Of a DNA stretch of 64,000 nt, positions 51,828-64,000 are shown piece by piece. The position numbers and the translations under genes were made by a program. Position 1 is the stretch's first letter. The number at the start of each line of letters is the position of its first letter. A model generated the notes under the pieces. It was not told the origin of the DNA, searched no databases, and saw nothing but the letters and a program-made list of their open reading frames with translations. Source of the DNA: Prunella strophiata (lineage: Eukaryota > Chordata > Aves > Passeriformes > Prunellidae); the NCBI GenBank assembly GCA_036583965.1, contig JAZBQD010000014.1, positions 46,588,990-46,652,989 of the forward strand, read 5' to 3'.

Positions 51828-54800
51828 CTCCTTAGATAGTTGTTCTTAAGAGAGGGCAACTGTGATCTAAATATTGGAAGGCAATTGTAATTCAGTAAGT
51901 ATCTCAAGTAGGATGAAAATCCCAGGTGTCATCATGGCAAGAGACTTTTATAACCTTTCTTTCATTTTTCACGTTTACTACCACACAGCAAGAAGGCAGC
52001 TGTGTGATAGCTATCAATATTTCTATCAAGAAGACATGGAAAAAACCTAAGAGACATTGGTTCAGATTCACTAGGGTAGCTGCAGAGACTGACAAACTCC
52101 CCAGCTCTCTACCATAACATGAAGTGTTTCAGCCTAGGAAATCTTATATTTATCACCTAGCATCTATAAATGTTATTGCAGGGACAACAATTGTGCATCA
52201 AAACAAAATATAAATGCCAATCCACTTGGTGCACCTAAGTGCAAGGCAAGAAAAACCTGCCAGCTTTGTCTTGTTCCCACTCAGCTGTGTAGCCCAGTGC
52301 CCTAGGACTGCAGTTAGTAACCAGCATGTAATAAATCTTCAGGTTTAGTGTTAGAGTATCAGCTGGTTTCACGAATCAGGAGGAGAGAGGAAAGGCACTC
52401 AGAAAACCAAGCCCCCTATTATGCTTTGGCATGTCAACTAATACTTCTTGTGTGTCACTGAAGGTCTAGGGATCAAATAGCCACTTCTAACATTCTCCCA
52501 CAGCATTTAAAAGGTCTTACCCTCTCCTTTGCCCTAAGGCAGGGACTTCATTTAACTTTCAAAGTATTTGTTTGGTCCATTTTTCCCACTTTTGGTAGAT
52601 GACAAGATAATCCACATTTTATATTAAAAATACCATGGGCAGTTGGTTCTCTGGACCTACACTGCAGCTGAATCTATTGCTTCAATGTCAGAGTTGTGGT
52701 GCTGGGACTGGATCACAGCTTAAAGTTCATAATCAGAATAAACAGCTCAGATGACACTGGTACTCATTGCAATGATTAAATATGACTCCAGTGCTCTCAG
52801 CTAATGTTGCACTAACTTTAAACTTTTAAAGACTAACATTTAGCAAAGTCAAGTTGAATGTAATGGAACAATTTTTTTTTCAACGGAACATTTATGAACT
52901 GTAGTACCAGAATGGTGGACAGGAGAGAGTATTGAAATGGTCATTTACAGCTTGGTTCAATTTGCAAAATAGATATCTTCCTAAACAAAAATATCATTGA
53001 ACATACAGGAGTTCATTTAGCAATGTACTTCTATTTTTCCAAAGGCCTTAACCAGCAATCTGAAAGAGCATCTAGTCCTGTAAATATTAACATTCAAGGA
53101 TAGTTTTACACCTGAAGAATTCTACAAAGTTCAGTGAGATTCCTGATGTTCATTAAATTGCAGGATCAAGCCAGTTGCTGAATAAAAAATTTCTAAGAGT
53201 CAGCCATAGTAGTGTTGCACTATTGATATATTTAAATAAACTGATGAAATTGTAGTAACTGAAAAAAATCTTACAAGTGTGAAGTCAAGTAATGCATGTA
53301 TAATACAAGTACTTATCATGGCTGAGAAATGACACCCAGATTACAGAGCACTGGTTTTATATGATTTCTTGCAAACAACTGAAAAAGCTTTTTTGCAACC
53401 AATATTTCCCACACAAGAGAACACAAATTTCTGTTCTGTAGCATTGGTGAGAGCAGTTTCTAAAGTAGATCATGGAAATGAACAAGAAAACACTGATACT
53501 GATAAGTTCCAGTATAAATACTATGCTAGGATTGCCAGTACAACATGTTATTCTCATGTGTCGTTCCCTTAAATTTTAGAAGCTTCTTTAAATATTTCTA
53601 GTGCAATAAATGGATGGCAGATGGGTGGCACAGTTTACAACCACCAAAAGCAAAAATGTGACAGGTTTTCAGCTTTCAGGTACTCTCAAATTAGGAGACC
53701 ACAAGTACAGGAAGAATGTGTCTATTTGTCTGTGCATGCCATTCTAATCCACCTCTTCCACCTCTTTCTTTAACACTTCTGTGATAGCATTCAAAGACTT
53801 AAGCCATTAACCTAAATATCTGTCTTCAGGGTATTTAATAAGTTTCATATTTCAAATAGTATACATGCCCAGATTTTGAAATAATATGATTAAACAGATA
53901 GAAAAAAAACACATTGAGCATAGTTTCTGGCCAAGTAGGATTGCTCTCTATAGAATATTTTTCAAGTGGTTTATCTTAGCTTATTTTAAATTACTTTGGA
54001 GAGTAAGGCTGCAGCAATTTCCTCAAACGATAACCCCTGAGTTGCTGTTAAGAAGCATTTCCAATGCTGAGTCAAACTCAGTTCCACAGCTTGCTTTTAT
54101 CCCACTTGTCTGAATCATATATTTTAGAGCACCTTAAACAATTATCCTGTGTCCCTGATAAGCATGTTCTTCAAGTACATGGAAAAGTCTTATTTTGGTG
54201 CCAGTCCTACCTAATTCTACTGAGAAAGACTGGCAATGACCAGGAGGCAAGAGAAGGTCTGGGAATACTAACTCACATTAAACACAGAGAGAGGAGTGTT
54301 CCTCTTAGCTGGCTCCTTGTGAATGGATGGCTTCTCTAGCAGCTGCTCTCTGGTAAAAACAGTGACTGCAGTCACTTCCTATTAATAGCAATAAACTTTA
54401 GTCAAATCCCATATCTGTATGCTCGATGAAGATATAACTCATGACTTAAAATGCCAGAAACAACCTTGTGATTAAACAGAGGTACACAAAGAAGATGTGT
54501 GTTTTAACACCTTTCCTGCTCTTCTTTTCCCTTCCTGATTATGGTGACACACAATCAAAAGAACAAGGATTAAAAGGGAATTTAATTTAAATGCCATATT
54601 CTAAATGGACCAGATGGGTAATGATACAGTTGTTCTTCATAGCAAAGTGCATGAGAGATTATTTCCAAATATCTTTGTCACAAGCCTTTGATTTTATTTT
54701 TTTTTAATCACATCATGAGCTTGTGGGAAAGGCCAAGAGGAGCTTGGAGCAAAACTGCATTTCTCAGCACAACCTAGACACTGGTCTGCCATCTGCCTGG

Positions 54801-55182
54801 GAAGACAGAGCACACTGAGCACAGTGCAGTCCTGCCAAGCTACATCTTCAGCAACTTTTACTTCCTTTGCCTCCCATCAGAAAGGAGATGATCAGCAGCT
54901 GAAGAAGGAAAGGCACTCATGCACAGAAGAATTTTTCTCACTGACAATTTCTTAGAGACCATTCAGCATATATGCCATCAAATCTGGCATTGGCAGCCCA
55001 CAGACATGGATTTTAATCTCTTTCTCATTGTGCTCATAGAGCAGCTCTTTTAAGAGACATTGCCCTATTCTCTGTTGTGTTTTTAAGTGGCATTATGGAG
55101 GGAAGGGAATTGATGCACTATTACTCAAAAAAAGGTGCAGTTCAGCAATTATAAAAGAAGGCATAGGATCAGTATCAGCTGG

Positions 55183-55231
55183 ATCACAGTGATACGCTTG
55201 TGGATCAGTTTAGAGTGATATATTTGTGGGC
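55183..55231 (+). repeat. Imperfect ~25-bp direct repeat
   Basis: ggatcacagtgatacgcttgt is followed at once by ggatcagtttagagtgatatatttgt. The two share GGATCA, AGTGATA and TTGT in order. Confidence 0.55.
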
Positions 55232-57509
55232 TCAGAGAGCTAAGGGAGGATAACTCTAACAGTTGTGACAAAAATATTAGCCTTCCCTTTCCTTGTCACA
55301 GGACAGGAGTCCAAACACCATACCCTCCTGTAAAACAATTCCCATGCTAATCAGCCACTTTTCTGGTGCTGTTGCCTTTGCTCTTGACAGATGGCTAACC
55401 AAGGCCAAGCAGAGAAATGGGATGTAGCATCCCCAGTGACAGGGGACATGGCTTCCATAAGTCTGTCTCTGCACCTTTCAGCATGATCTGCAGGAGTCTG
55501 CCTCACGCAGCAGCCAGCCAGTTCCTGTCTGATCAGACCAATGCAGGAGCCTGGTGTCCACAGTACAATCATGTGAAGAAGTGGGAAGAATTCACAGACT
55601 GGGAAGAATTCACATACAGAGTCATTATCCATATCCCAAGAGCATGAGAGTCAAAAAAAGAGAAAAGAGTAGAGCTGATGCAATTAATTTACATTTTTCT
55701 GACTTTTATATATAGATAAATTAATTTTTAATGTGTATATATTTATATAAACAGGATGGAAATTAAGCCTGTTTTTTGTTATTAAGCCTGTTGTCGGTAG
55801 AAGCTTCTCCTCTTCCAGTGAGACTTAAATTTTAGGAGTCAATTTTTCTACTGAAATATATCTACGACTATGCACAAGTTAAGCAAACACTTTCATATAG
55901 ACCCAAGCATAAATTAATTAATTTAAACATTATTTTCCTAAACTGTATTTTGTCCCTGTGCATCCTTTGAAGACTTTTGAAAACCACAAAAATTGTTAAA
56001 GTTTATGAGAAAATAATTTTAGTTTGTTAAAATACAGCTAGCACCAAATACTTTATGAAACTTTAATAGAAGACCATTTGTTCATACCTAAACATGGAAG
56101 CAAAAGCAAATGAAACATGAAAGGAAGAGGCAGACTTTTGAGTGATGTGGTTTCGAATATCCAAATATAGACAGTTTTCAGCATTAATTATTTGATGCAG
56201 TTTTGCTTTTTACTATAAATTTTTTTTCAGGTGCAACTTTTGAGGGTTAAGTTCATTTTAAAAATTTATTTCTTAATAATGGTGTCAGAAATCATCCTAT
56301 TAGCTTCATTCACTCATCTTAGTCCTGAATCATGTTCTTAAGGGTAACTTGAAATAGTCATATTATTGTGTTTCCCCAGTAACTTCCTCTGAAAGTGAAT
56401 ATTATTCCTTTCACTTAACTAACACAACTAATCCTTCCTAGTGACATTTAATGAGCCACACAAGTATGCCCTAGAGTGGATCAGACTCTGCCTAAAATCC
56501 GTGATTCTTTCATGTCTTATTTTTTAACTGCCGAGGTAAATTGCACATTTTAAGAGAAAGTATCAATATCTCAGAGCCAAGAGTTAAAAAAAATTAAATT
56601 AAAAATGTTATTACAAGTTTCTAAATTTGAAACCGAGTCCTAAATGGTGTCCTTTAAAATTATCCTTATATTCAAATTGCTATAAAGAAAGCTGTAATTT
56701 AAGATGTCCAACTCATGGGTATGGATAGCAATATTCCCTGTCACTTTATTGTGAGAATCATAGATAAAATTGTTTTTACTTCTATTTATTTGCAATGCTG
56801 CAGCTCCAAGGACAAGCTGGTTATGTTCAAGGACTCCCCCACTTTGCTAAATGTTCTATAACCACCCAGCATAGCATATATAAATGCTGCAGAGTTTATC
56901 ATCCAAACTAAAAGTAAGAGGAGAGAGAGGCTGGTGGAGGAGAGCTGGTAAATGGGCAGCACTGCTCAACACGAGATGAAGGAGTAACAGCACATCAGCA
57001 GCCTCACTTTCCCAGTTTTGGGGGGTTTGTTTTTCTTGTGCTTTTTTCGGGATATCAAAGCAAAGGAGTTTTAATGAGAGTCTGAAGAAGAATAATGAGG
57101 TACTTTTGCAGATGTCTGCAGGGTGTTCCTCCTCACTCAAAGGGGCAACATGTACAAAGACACTTTGAAAAACAAGTGAGCAATGGAAGTTGGCATCTTG
57201 GTTCTTTTGAAACAAAAGACCCTGATGCTGACCTCATTTACACTGGCAAAAGTTGTGACTCTTGTGAATTCAAAGTCCCTGTAGCATAAAATTAGTCCTG
57301 GATTACATACTGCCAGAACTGTCTTTCAGAAGCCTTGGTAACCACTGAAACAATATTCCAAAGATATTTGCAGAAATACTGTAAGGTTTCCTGTAAGGTC
57401 TCTGTACATTTTTCTGCCACTAAAGAGAGTCTTGAAAGTGCATGGTCGTTAATTGTTTGACAGAAATGTTAACGTAGACAAGAATCTCACCACTTTGGTT
57501 TAAATAGTT

Positions 57510-57610
57510 TAAACACGTGTATATGTGTCTATATGAACAAATATACACATAAATGTACACATACATACATACATATACATGTATGTATAAACACATGCAC
57601 ATATATGCAT
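57510..57610 (+). repeat. Alternating ACAT/TATG-type repeat
   Basis: About 100 bp of mostly alternating purine-pyrimidine sequence, with acatacatacatacatatac and the palindrome TACATGTA. Confidence 0.85.
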
Positions 57611-59628
57611 TCCTCTTCAGTCTGACATAGAGGGAGACAACTTTAAAGTCTGATTAAAGGCAAAGTAATTTTATATTGAGCAGAAGACGTTATCTCCTTT
57701 CCCATTTTTTTAAACAGCTCTCTGTATGACTTACCTATAAATCATTTAGTGCATTCATATAAAAGAATATCCCCCAGAAGGAAGGCTTCTACAACTTTTG
57801 CTAGCACTCATATCATGAGTGCATATCATGAGAAACTTTAGGGAATTAAACACATAGCAGTCATTTGAACTTAGATGTCAATGATACCTAAATTTTCAGG
57901 TTATTCCTGAAACCATCTGGAAAGCCAAGGGCTCACTAAATTGAGACTCAGCTCTCCACTGTCCATCAGGTGTTCCTTGTGGGCCTACCTCAGCTCAGGT
58001 TGGAGTCATACTGCCTGCACATGGTGTTTGATATCACAGCCCTTCTGCAGGGTATCTCAGGCTATCCTACTTATCCAGAATGGGTCATGTGACACTCCTT
58101 AAAACACAGAAATTATGTATAAAACCAGACATAAATGTCAGAAATTCACCACAGGACATGTAAAAGCATCATTCCCTCTGCTCTGACATACTGGGGTGTT
58201 CCTTGATGGAAGTATCATCATGAGGGCTTCAGAGTTGGCGCAAAGGACACTTGTCAGGAGAGCTTTGTGGACTGCCTATGAACCAGACCTTGGGCTAGCC
58301 TTGGGGTGGCTCCTACCCTGTAGTGTTTATACAAGAACTAAACCATATTGTGCACCTCTCCTCAAAAGGCTAATGTGTGATTAGGGCTGGCAGAAGTTCC
58401 CAGCACAGCAAGTTTGGTTTTGGGAACTGAAGGTTCGGCACAGAGGAAGCCCTGGCTGTCTCCCTCTTCCTTAAGCTCCCACCACTATTGCAGCTCTGTT
58501 CCCCCTTCCCTACCACTTCAATCCAGTGGAAGAGCACCAGTGAAATCAAACAGCACTGTCTTATTTGGAAAGAGTATTGGAACTAAAACCCCAACATAAA
58601 TTCAAAACCACAACATTATCTTAATGTCAGCATTCAAGTATTGCAAAGGACATTGCAGGTAAAATACAGATTTAATTCTGCAGAAGTCCAACTGATTTAT
58701 AGTAAATTTGGGGAGGAAAATAAATGAGAATTAGATTTTTGCATGCAACAGTTGTTTTGCTAACAGAAAGAACATAGTTGAAACCAGTAGGAAAACAGAA
58801 ATGGCTGTTCTTGTGTCTCTCTTTATATGTGATTAACGTATAAGTTAACAACTGCCACATTATAATTAACATATTACTTGTCTATATTTAATCAGAACAG
58901 TATAATATATGGAAGATAAATTCTAGACATTTTTTCTTTAATATATTACTGATTCTGCCTTATAAAACATACTTCATTTCACTATTTGTGAAACAGAAAC
59001 ATGAACCAGTGGCATGGAAAAGGAATTATAGCCCTAACATACAACTTGCAGAATAGCCCAACCACTTGCAGAAAAGTTTCTACAAGCTATTTTAATTGCT
59101 GGATTCTATCCTAAGTTATCCACTTCTGCTTCATGAACCACCAGTGCCATTTCTGATTTAATAACTGCATGTAGAGAAAGAACCATGAAATAATTTGTGT
59201 GAAAACCCTGCTTTTGTTTTGCTTTTAAATTTTTGTTGACTTACAAAGGAAGTGGATGCAAATTATTTTAACTGTACAGCTACCTTAGTCTGGAAAAAAG
59301 ATCCCATAGACATCAGCTCAGTTTATATCCTACAGAGATCAGAATTGGTACACAGAGGGTTTGCATAGAGGGTTTATAGAGCCTCACACTACTTTTCAAA
59401 TTAATGCACAAAATTATGATCCCAACTAATCTGTCTGCAGAAAATCACTGGCTGATATATAGAAACACTTTACTGAAAACAAGTCTTGGTCTAATTTTTC
59501 ATTTACAATAAAAAAAAAGTAAAATAGAAGAAAATAACATGGGCAATCTTGGCTCAAGTAAGCACACATAGAAAGTCAGAATTAGACTGCTATATTCTTA
59601 ATTACCAAAAATTAAGGTGTAACCTCAC

Positions 59629-60423
59629 CTGCTTTGTGTTGTCTTTAAGCAGCCTTTAAGACTCCTATCTGTAACCTCTTTCTGGGCTTTATTATCCACC
59701 TTGGGCACAGTTTCTTTCTTGTGACAAATCAGTATGTAATTTTTGTCATTATTGTTTGCCCAGAAGGTACCAACTGATGTCTCGTAGCGTATGCAGAATT
59801 CCACCTTAATTCCATCTTTCTGGAAAGGAGGCACCACAGAAATCTTAAAGCAAAACTGATCCGTTTCACTACCACAAGAATTAGGCATGAACTCTGCAAG
59901 GATGTCATAGTAACTGAGCCAGTTGTTCAATGTCATTCGAACATACACCTGTTTTTCAAAGGATACATTGAGGACTCGGATAATGCCGTTCATACAGGTA
60001 ACCCCAGGCAGAAGCAGGACTGACTCCAACTGCTACTTTCTGCTGTCGCACTTTTTGTAAAAGTTCTTCTTGAGAAGCAGGCAATGTAAACTGCTGGGAG
60101 AAAAAATATTCATCCTGAGGGAAAACTTCATCTTCTACATAATTTTCTTGTCCTGTATTAGGAAATTCCCAGATATCAAACTCTTTAACAGACACAAGAT
60201 CAAACCCAAATGCATCAGCAAATGAAACTTTTCTTGAGATGTTGGTGGGAGTATCTGCCTCCTCTTCCTCTGAAGCTGAAGAATTCCGTCTTCGGGGACA
60301 TGGGGAGAAGCGAAGTTTAATGTCAATATTGACATCTTCGTCATCTGAAGTGGAATCATTTCCAGTGGGGACTCGTAGTAAGTTAGCCCTGTTAACCTGA
60401 CTAGGTCCTTCAAAGGACTCCAT
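59629..60423 (-). CDS. PPP1R3A: PPP1R3A coding exon 1: PP1-docking motif and CBM21 glycogen-binding domain, frameshifted
   Basis: The ATG at 60,421-60,423 is the first Met after an in-frame upstream stop (60,493-60,495) and opens with MESFEGPSQV, like mammalian GM. An acidic N-terminus leads to RRRNS (Ser48), matching the insulin/PKA site 1. The RVxF PP1-docking motif RKVSF follows at residues 64-68, with Ser67 in the site 2 position, then ADAFGFDLVSVKEFD, the family signature. After a +1 shift near 60,030 the second frame carries the CBM21 domain (corrected residues ~146-232: GIIRVLNVSFEK, VRMTLNNW, FCIRYETSVGTFW, then NNNDKNY, the glycogen synthase/glycogen-contact motif). The exon ends at GCLKTTQS with donor GTGAGG. 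In the literal frame, translation ends at 59,956, before the glycogen-binding domain. Identity is certain; intactness is doubtful. Confidence 0.95.
60027..60033 (-). other. PPP1R3A: Frameshift 1 in PPP1R3A exon 1 (one surplus base)
   Basis: The upstream frame reads QQKVA and then leaves homology. The frame that continues homology starts LESVLLLPG. In the minus-strand sequence GTAGCAGTTGGAG, dropping one base (the G at 60,030 or a neighbour) joins KVA to LES, matching the mammalian order at this point (QKA-I/M-LES). A TAG in the second frame at 60,033-60,035 limits how far upstream the shift can lie. It is not in a homopolymer. Confidence 0.85.
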
Positions 60424-60700
60424 TGGGCTCTCTGATAGAAACTGAAAGAGAACTGTACAACTAGTAGCAGCTGCTATTTGAGATACTATGATTTAAAACA
60501 AGGATTAATGTTACAGTTGACATTGCAAAAGGGAGTCAGGTCTATTAATAGATGCTATGGTGTGCAAGCTATGTTGGCCTTTCTCCATCTGACAGTATTA
60601 GATGTTACAATTTTGGTGATACATTTGAAATATTGTATTCCCTATTTTTATGTGGCTCTATGTGCTAAGAAGAAGAAGAGTATTTAAAATCTGTCTTTGC
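60424..60700 (-). promoter_or_regulatory. PPP1R3A: 5' flank / putative proximal promoter and 5' UTR of PPP1R3A
   Basis: Upstream of the ATG is a CAGCTG E-box (60,468-60,473) and a second E-box, CAACTG on the minus strand (60,514-60,519), both of a kind bound by myogenic bHLH factors. An A/T core resembling a MEF2 site sits near 60,645 (imperfect at the ends). No CpG island is present, which fits a muscle-restricted gene. The transcription start and any noncoding upstream exon cannot be placed from sequence. Confidence 0.35.
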
Positions 60701-63700
60701 ATAGTTAAATTGCACAGAGCTATTTTAAGATGACCAACTTATGTTGCACAAAAAAAATCATTGTATTGCACTAATGAGGAGCTATTCATCTCTGATTTAG
60801 ATGTATACTTCATCATGTAAACATTTTCTGTATCGATAAAATATTCCTATATATATTTTCAAGGCCATTTTTGCAATATTTCCGGATACAAAATGCAATG
60901 TCCACAATCTGCCCTGACTTTATACCATGCTGACCCAGTGAACCAGATACTAGGACTATGCCACCTTCTTCTAGCTAAGGACTAGCCTTCACCACTTCAA
61001 TGAACCAGGAATGCAATAAAACATTGAGGTGAGTACACTGGAAATGAACTTGTAATGTCCCATTGTAAATATGACTGAGCTCACCATTAATTAGATTATA
61101 AAATCATCTTGTGCTAAATTGCATTTAGCATCATCCAGCCACATGGAGGGAAAAGCAACTGAAAGTATTAACTTTAGCATCCAGCTCTGAAACACAAACC
61201 TGTTTCACACAGGTACAAGCAGGAGGAAGAAAAAACTAAAAGGGTGTTCAATCTTTGTGCAGGACATCTTCCCATGCTATGAAATGAAACAGTGGGCTCT
61301 TAACCAACTTATTCAGATAGCATTTGACTTTCACTTTCATGGCACTCCATGCATGGAAAGATTCAGGCCTTATAAAATGAAGATCTTGATCTCAAAATGT
61401 CACCTTTTTTAATCACATAATTTAATGTTTCCTATTTCCCTTGCCTATATCAAAGGGTAGCCCACTCTGTAACCTAATAGTACAGCACAAGTTAAGATAT
61501 ATAGCAAGACTATCTTGAAATTAACCATGCCAGAGACTGACAGCATTAGTAGCATCATCACAGATTTCAGTACAGTTTATAAACCTAATTCTTCATTTAG
61601 GACACTTTGAATCCTTCCCCTGTTATAGTTTTACTGGTAGCTTCAAGCTCATCTAGGTATGTCTATTTCCAGACAATAAGGTAAATGGCATCTTACCACA
61701 AATCATCTTTTCTGATGAAGCATCCCTGCCTGCACCATAAGAACATCTCCAGGTTTTACCAATGCCCCATCAAAACCCTTCAATAGCCATCCCACCTGCT
61801 ATTGCAAAAACATTCCTAATTCCCTAATCATACTTTGAGACAAAGAAATATCAGAAGATATTTTAAAAATAGCTTTTTACCATAAACTACATAACTCCTA
61901 CACTTCAGGAATGTTACTGACTTTGAGCTAGTGCTTTACAATGCTGTATTTTTTAACAAAAAGAAAACTTGTGGAAACTAGTTTTGCCTCTAGACTGTAT
62001 GAAAATAGGTTAAACAATGGTTAAAGAGAGTTTCGATTTATTGATTAATGTTGCAATTTTTCTATTCTTAATGCTTGCTGAAACCAAACAGTGATTTTGT
62101 CTTGACCCAGTCCAGCACTAATTTAGTTAGGGAGAACCTTTCCAGAGGCTTCAAAAGCTATTAGACTAGATGTTATGTTATGTCACTGTATTCCATCATG
62201 CTGTGACAAGGACTGGTTAGGAAGGAAGGACAGGTTGCAGAATGTTCTGAAAACAGACATATTCAAAGACATATTTTTGTTTAAATCAATTACTGTCAGT
62301 GACATTAATTAATGGACATTATTCTGTACCTCTCCATCCATCTTGGCATTCCTTCAGTTCAAATCATTTACTTCTGTCCTGGGTGTAAATAACTATGGAG
62401 AGATGGGAAGAAAAGGTGAGAAAAGGTCTAAGTGATCAATATCCAAATGATCACTGATAGACAAAATCTCCAGTCTCGTGCCATTATCTAGTTAAAGAGC
62501 ATGTACTTAGTAAGGACAGTTAAAATACAAAACAGAAAAATAGTGTATAAGAAATAATATGAAAGAGGGAAAAAATTTTGCCTTTATACAAGAAAGAAAT
62601 ACCAATGGTTATAAGGAGGGACAACAACAAGCACAACTGGGAACAGAGGGAGACCATACTCTAGTTGAAAATAATGTCCTTTCTACAAGCTTCATCTTCT
62701 TCAGTGCAGAGGGGAAGAGGTTTATATGGTCTGTCCTCCATTTAATTTATTTCTTGTCTAAACAATTTGCACTGAGTTAAACTTTTCATAGAATTCCACA
62801 TATTTTTATCAAAAATATACAGAGTTACACCAAATCAAGCACACATATACATATAAAGACTGCATTAACACTGTAAACATATTATAATGAAAAATAATAT
62901 ATTTTGTTCTCTTCATCTTTTAAAACGGTGTCCTAAAATACCTAAATCAGATAACAGAGTAGCTATTTCCTTTCAAAGTACAACAGCAGCAGGTCATTTT
63001 AGAACATTTTAAAGGGACAACTTCTTTAATGACTTCTTTACTGAAGCCTCATTCCTCTGAGCACATCAAAACCAAATGTTGAATCAAGACAAATAGTTTC
63101 CAGGTGTCCTTAAACACTGTTTAAATAACAGTGGAAACAACAGATAGAATTAAAAATGTGTAGAAAATGAGACAGCTCTACATGGGTTAGCTGCTCTATT
63201 GAACAGCATAGTAAACATTAGAGGGAAAAACATTACAGAATTAGCAGGCTTTGGACCTAACTAAACACACAACAGAGCAACAAAAACTAAAGTCAAATGT
63301 TTTTTTCATATCTATTATTAGCACTGACCAATTGTTCTTTCTTTGCCTTAACTGGAATAAAAGAGGCTATACCTTTGCAACAAGTGGAAAACAATTATGT
63401 CTTAAGCATGGACTAAAGATGAGCAGTATAAAATCTGGTTCCACTTGGCTTCCTAACACTGTATTCCCCAGTGCCCTAGGAAACTGCACTTCTTTAGCAA
63501 ATAGTATGAGATGTATTACCTTCTGCACTGCTATTAAATAAATCTATTCGGATAAGGCATAAATAAATTTTCTCCTTGCAGAGAACACTGTTCTAGCTGA
63601 CTGTTGAATGGTCAAAAATGCTGAACCAGAGGTAGAAGAAATATTTTAAAGGTTATATACTTTAGAAAGAAAAATTGATGGCATATTTTGAGAGGTATTT

Positions 63701-64000
63701 TGAAACAACAATGAATTCTTTAATTCTACATTAAAGCATGTCGAGCTAAGAAAGAAAAGACAGTATTACACTTAAGCAATATCTTATTTCTAAATCCCAT
63801 ATGACTGTAGTTAAATTTTAGTTATAAAGGCTGAGTGAGGACAAAGGCTGCCCTCAGTTGTTTTCTGCTCTTTGTCACAGATTGTATGCACTGTCAGACT
63901 TCTTAACAAAACTTTGTCCTATGGCTGCAACTGGTCTCCCCTGTGACCCAAAGTAGAAACTAGACAACTCCCTAAAACATGTGCTTGTTTTCACAGTACC
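60701..64000. other. Intergenic 5' flank of PPP1R3A
   Basis: AT-rich DNA upstream of the gene. No exon, repeat family or RNA gene was recognised. In other amniotes the next gene on this side is FOXP2, so distal regulatory sequence is possible, but nothing here proves it. Confidence 0.6.

Larger units (their letters stand above)
38954..59628 (-). other. PPP1R3A intron 1 (20.7 kb)
   Basis: The intron runs from donor GTGAGG to acceptor TTTGTCTAACAG. It holds an ancient + strand CR1 copy at about 43.64-44.76 kb, an 18-bp perfect palindrome at 39.58 kb, A or T runs at 46.35, 48.54 and 50.70 kb, an A-rich CAAAA repeat at 51.7 kb, an alternating purine-pyrimidine stretch at 57.5 kb and one candidate conserved noncoding block near 47.4-48.0 kb. 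I found no further exon or gene in it. Open frames of 60-140 codons here have no recognisable product. Confidence 0.85.
33944..60423 (-). other. PPP1R3A: PPP1R3A gene span (ATG to stop), four coding exons
   Basis: Gene for the muscle glycogen-targeting regulatory subunit of protein phosphatase 1, which brings PP1c to glycogen and the sarcoplasmic reticulum so that glycogen synthase is activated. The spliced model was built from residue similarity to the mammalian protein and from splice signals. Exon 1 ends in phase 2 (AG before GTGAGG). Exon 2 is 59 nt (A + 19 codons + G). Exon 3 is 137 nt (AC + 45 codons). Exon 4 starts in phase 0. All introns are GT-AG. Intron sizes are 20,675, 106 and 2,229 bp. 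Allowing for one surplus base in exon 1 and one in exon 4, the product is about 1,155 aa, against about 1,120 in human. Read literally, the first frameshift truncates it to 155 aa. The gene symbol is secure; whether the gene works in this animal is not. Confidence 0.96.

Overview
This is a vertebrate nuclear window, most likely from a bird. CR1-family LINEs supply the recognisable transposons, no Alu, L1 or MIR-type sequence was seen, and the only gene is a divergent but unmistakable orthologue of the muscle glycogen-targeting subunit of protein phosphatase 1, PPP1R3A (GM, RGL). Passerine or other neoavian origin is plausible but not proven from sequence alone.

Layout. 1-21,670 is gene-free, AT-rich intergenic DNA with homopolymer runs, a short tandem duplication and a diverged ~120-bp direct repeat (10.77 and 11.37 kb). 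21,670-24,150 is a decayed CR1 LINE on the + strand. It holds the end of the endonuclease region, the reverse transcriptase with an FADD core, and the 3' end. A ~305-bp LTR-like element with a CCAAT box and TATA box splits it and is flanked by GACAA on both sides. 24,150-33,943 is again intergenic. 33,944-60,423 is PPP1R3A on the - strand in four coding exons: exon 1 59,629-60,423; exon 2 38,895-38,953; exon 3 38,652-38,788; exon 4 33,944-36,422. Intron 1 (20.7 kb) holds a second, much older CR1 copy (~43.64-44.76 kb, + strand), several A/T runs and a candidate conserved noncoding stretch. 60,424-64,000 is the 5' flank. From remembered amniote gene order it should face FOXP2, with GPR85 on the other side.

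The spliced model has matching phases at all three junctions and would give about 1,155 residues: PP1-docking RVxF motif, CBM21 glycogen-binding domain, a long acidic disordered region with one strongly conserved block, and a C-terminal hydrophobic membrane anchor. As written, however, the reading frame is broken twice, each time by one surplus base: near 60,030 in exon 1, just before CBM21, and near 34,407-34,411 in exon 4, before the membrane anchor. All other coding sequence and all splice sites are intact. Either the two bases are assembly errors or the gene was lost very recently. Settling that is the most valuable check in this window.

No other protein-coding gene, tRNA, rRNA or CRISPR-like array could be supported. 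The remaining short open frames look like chance.
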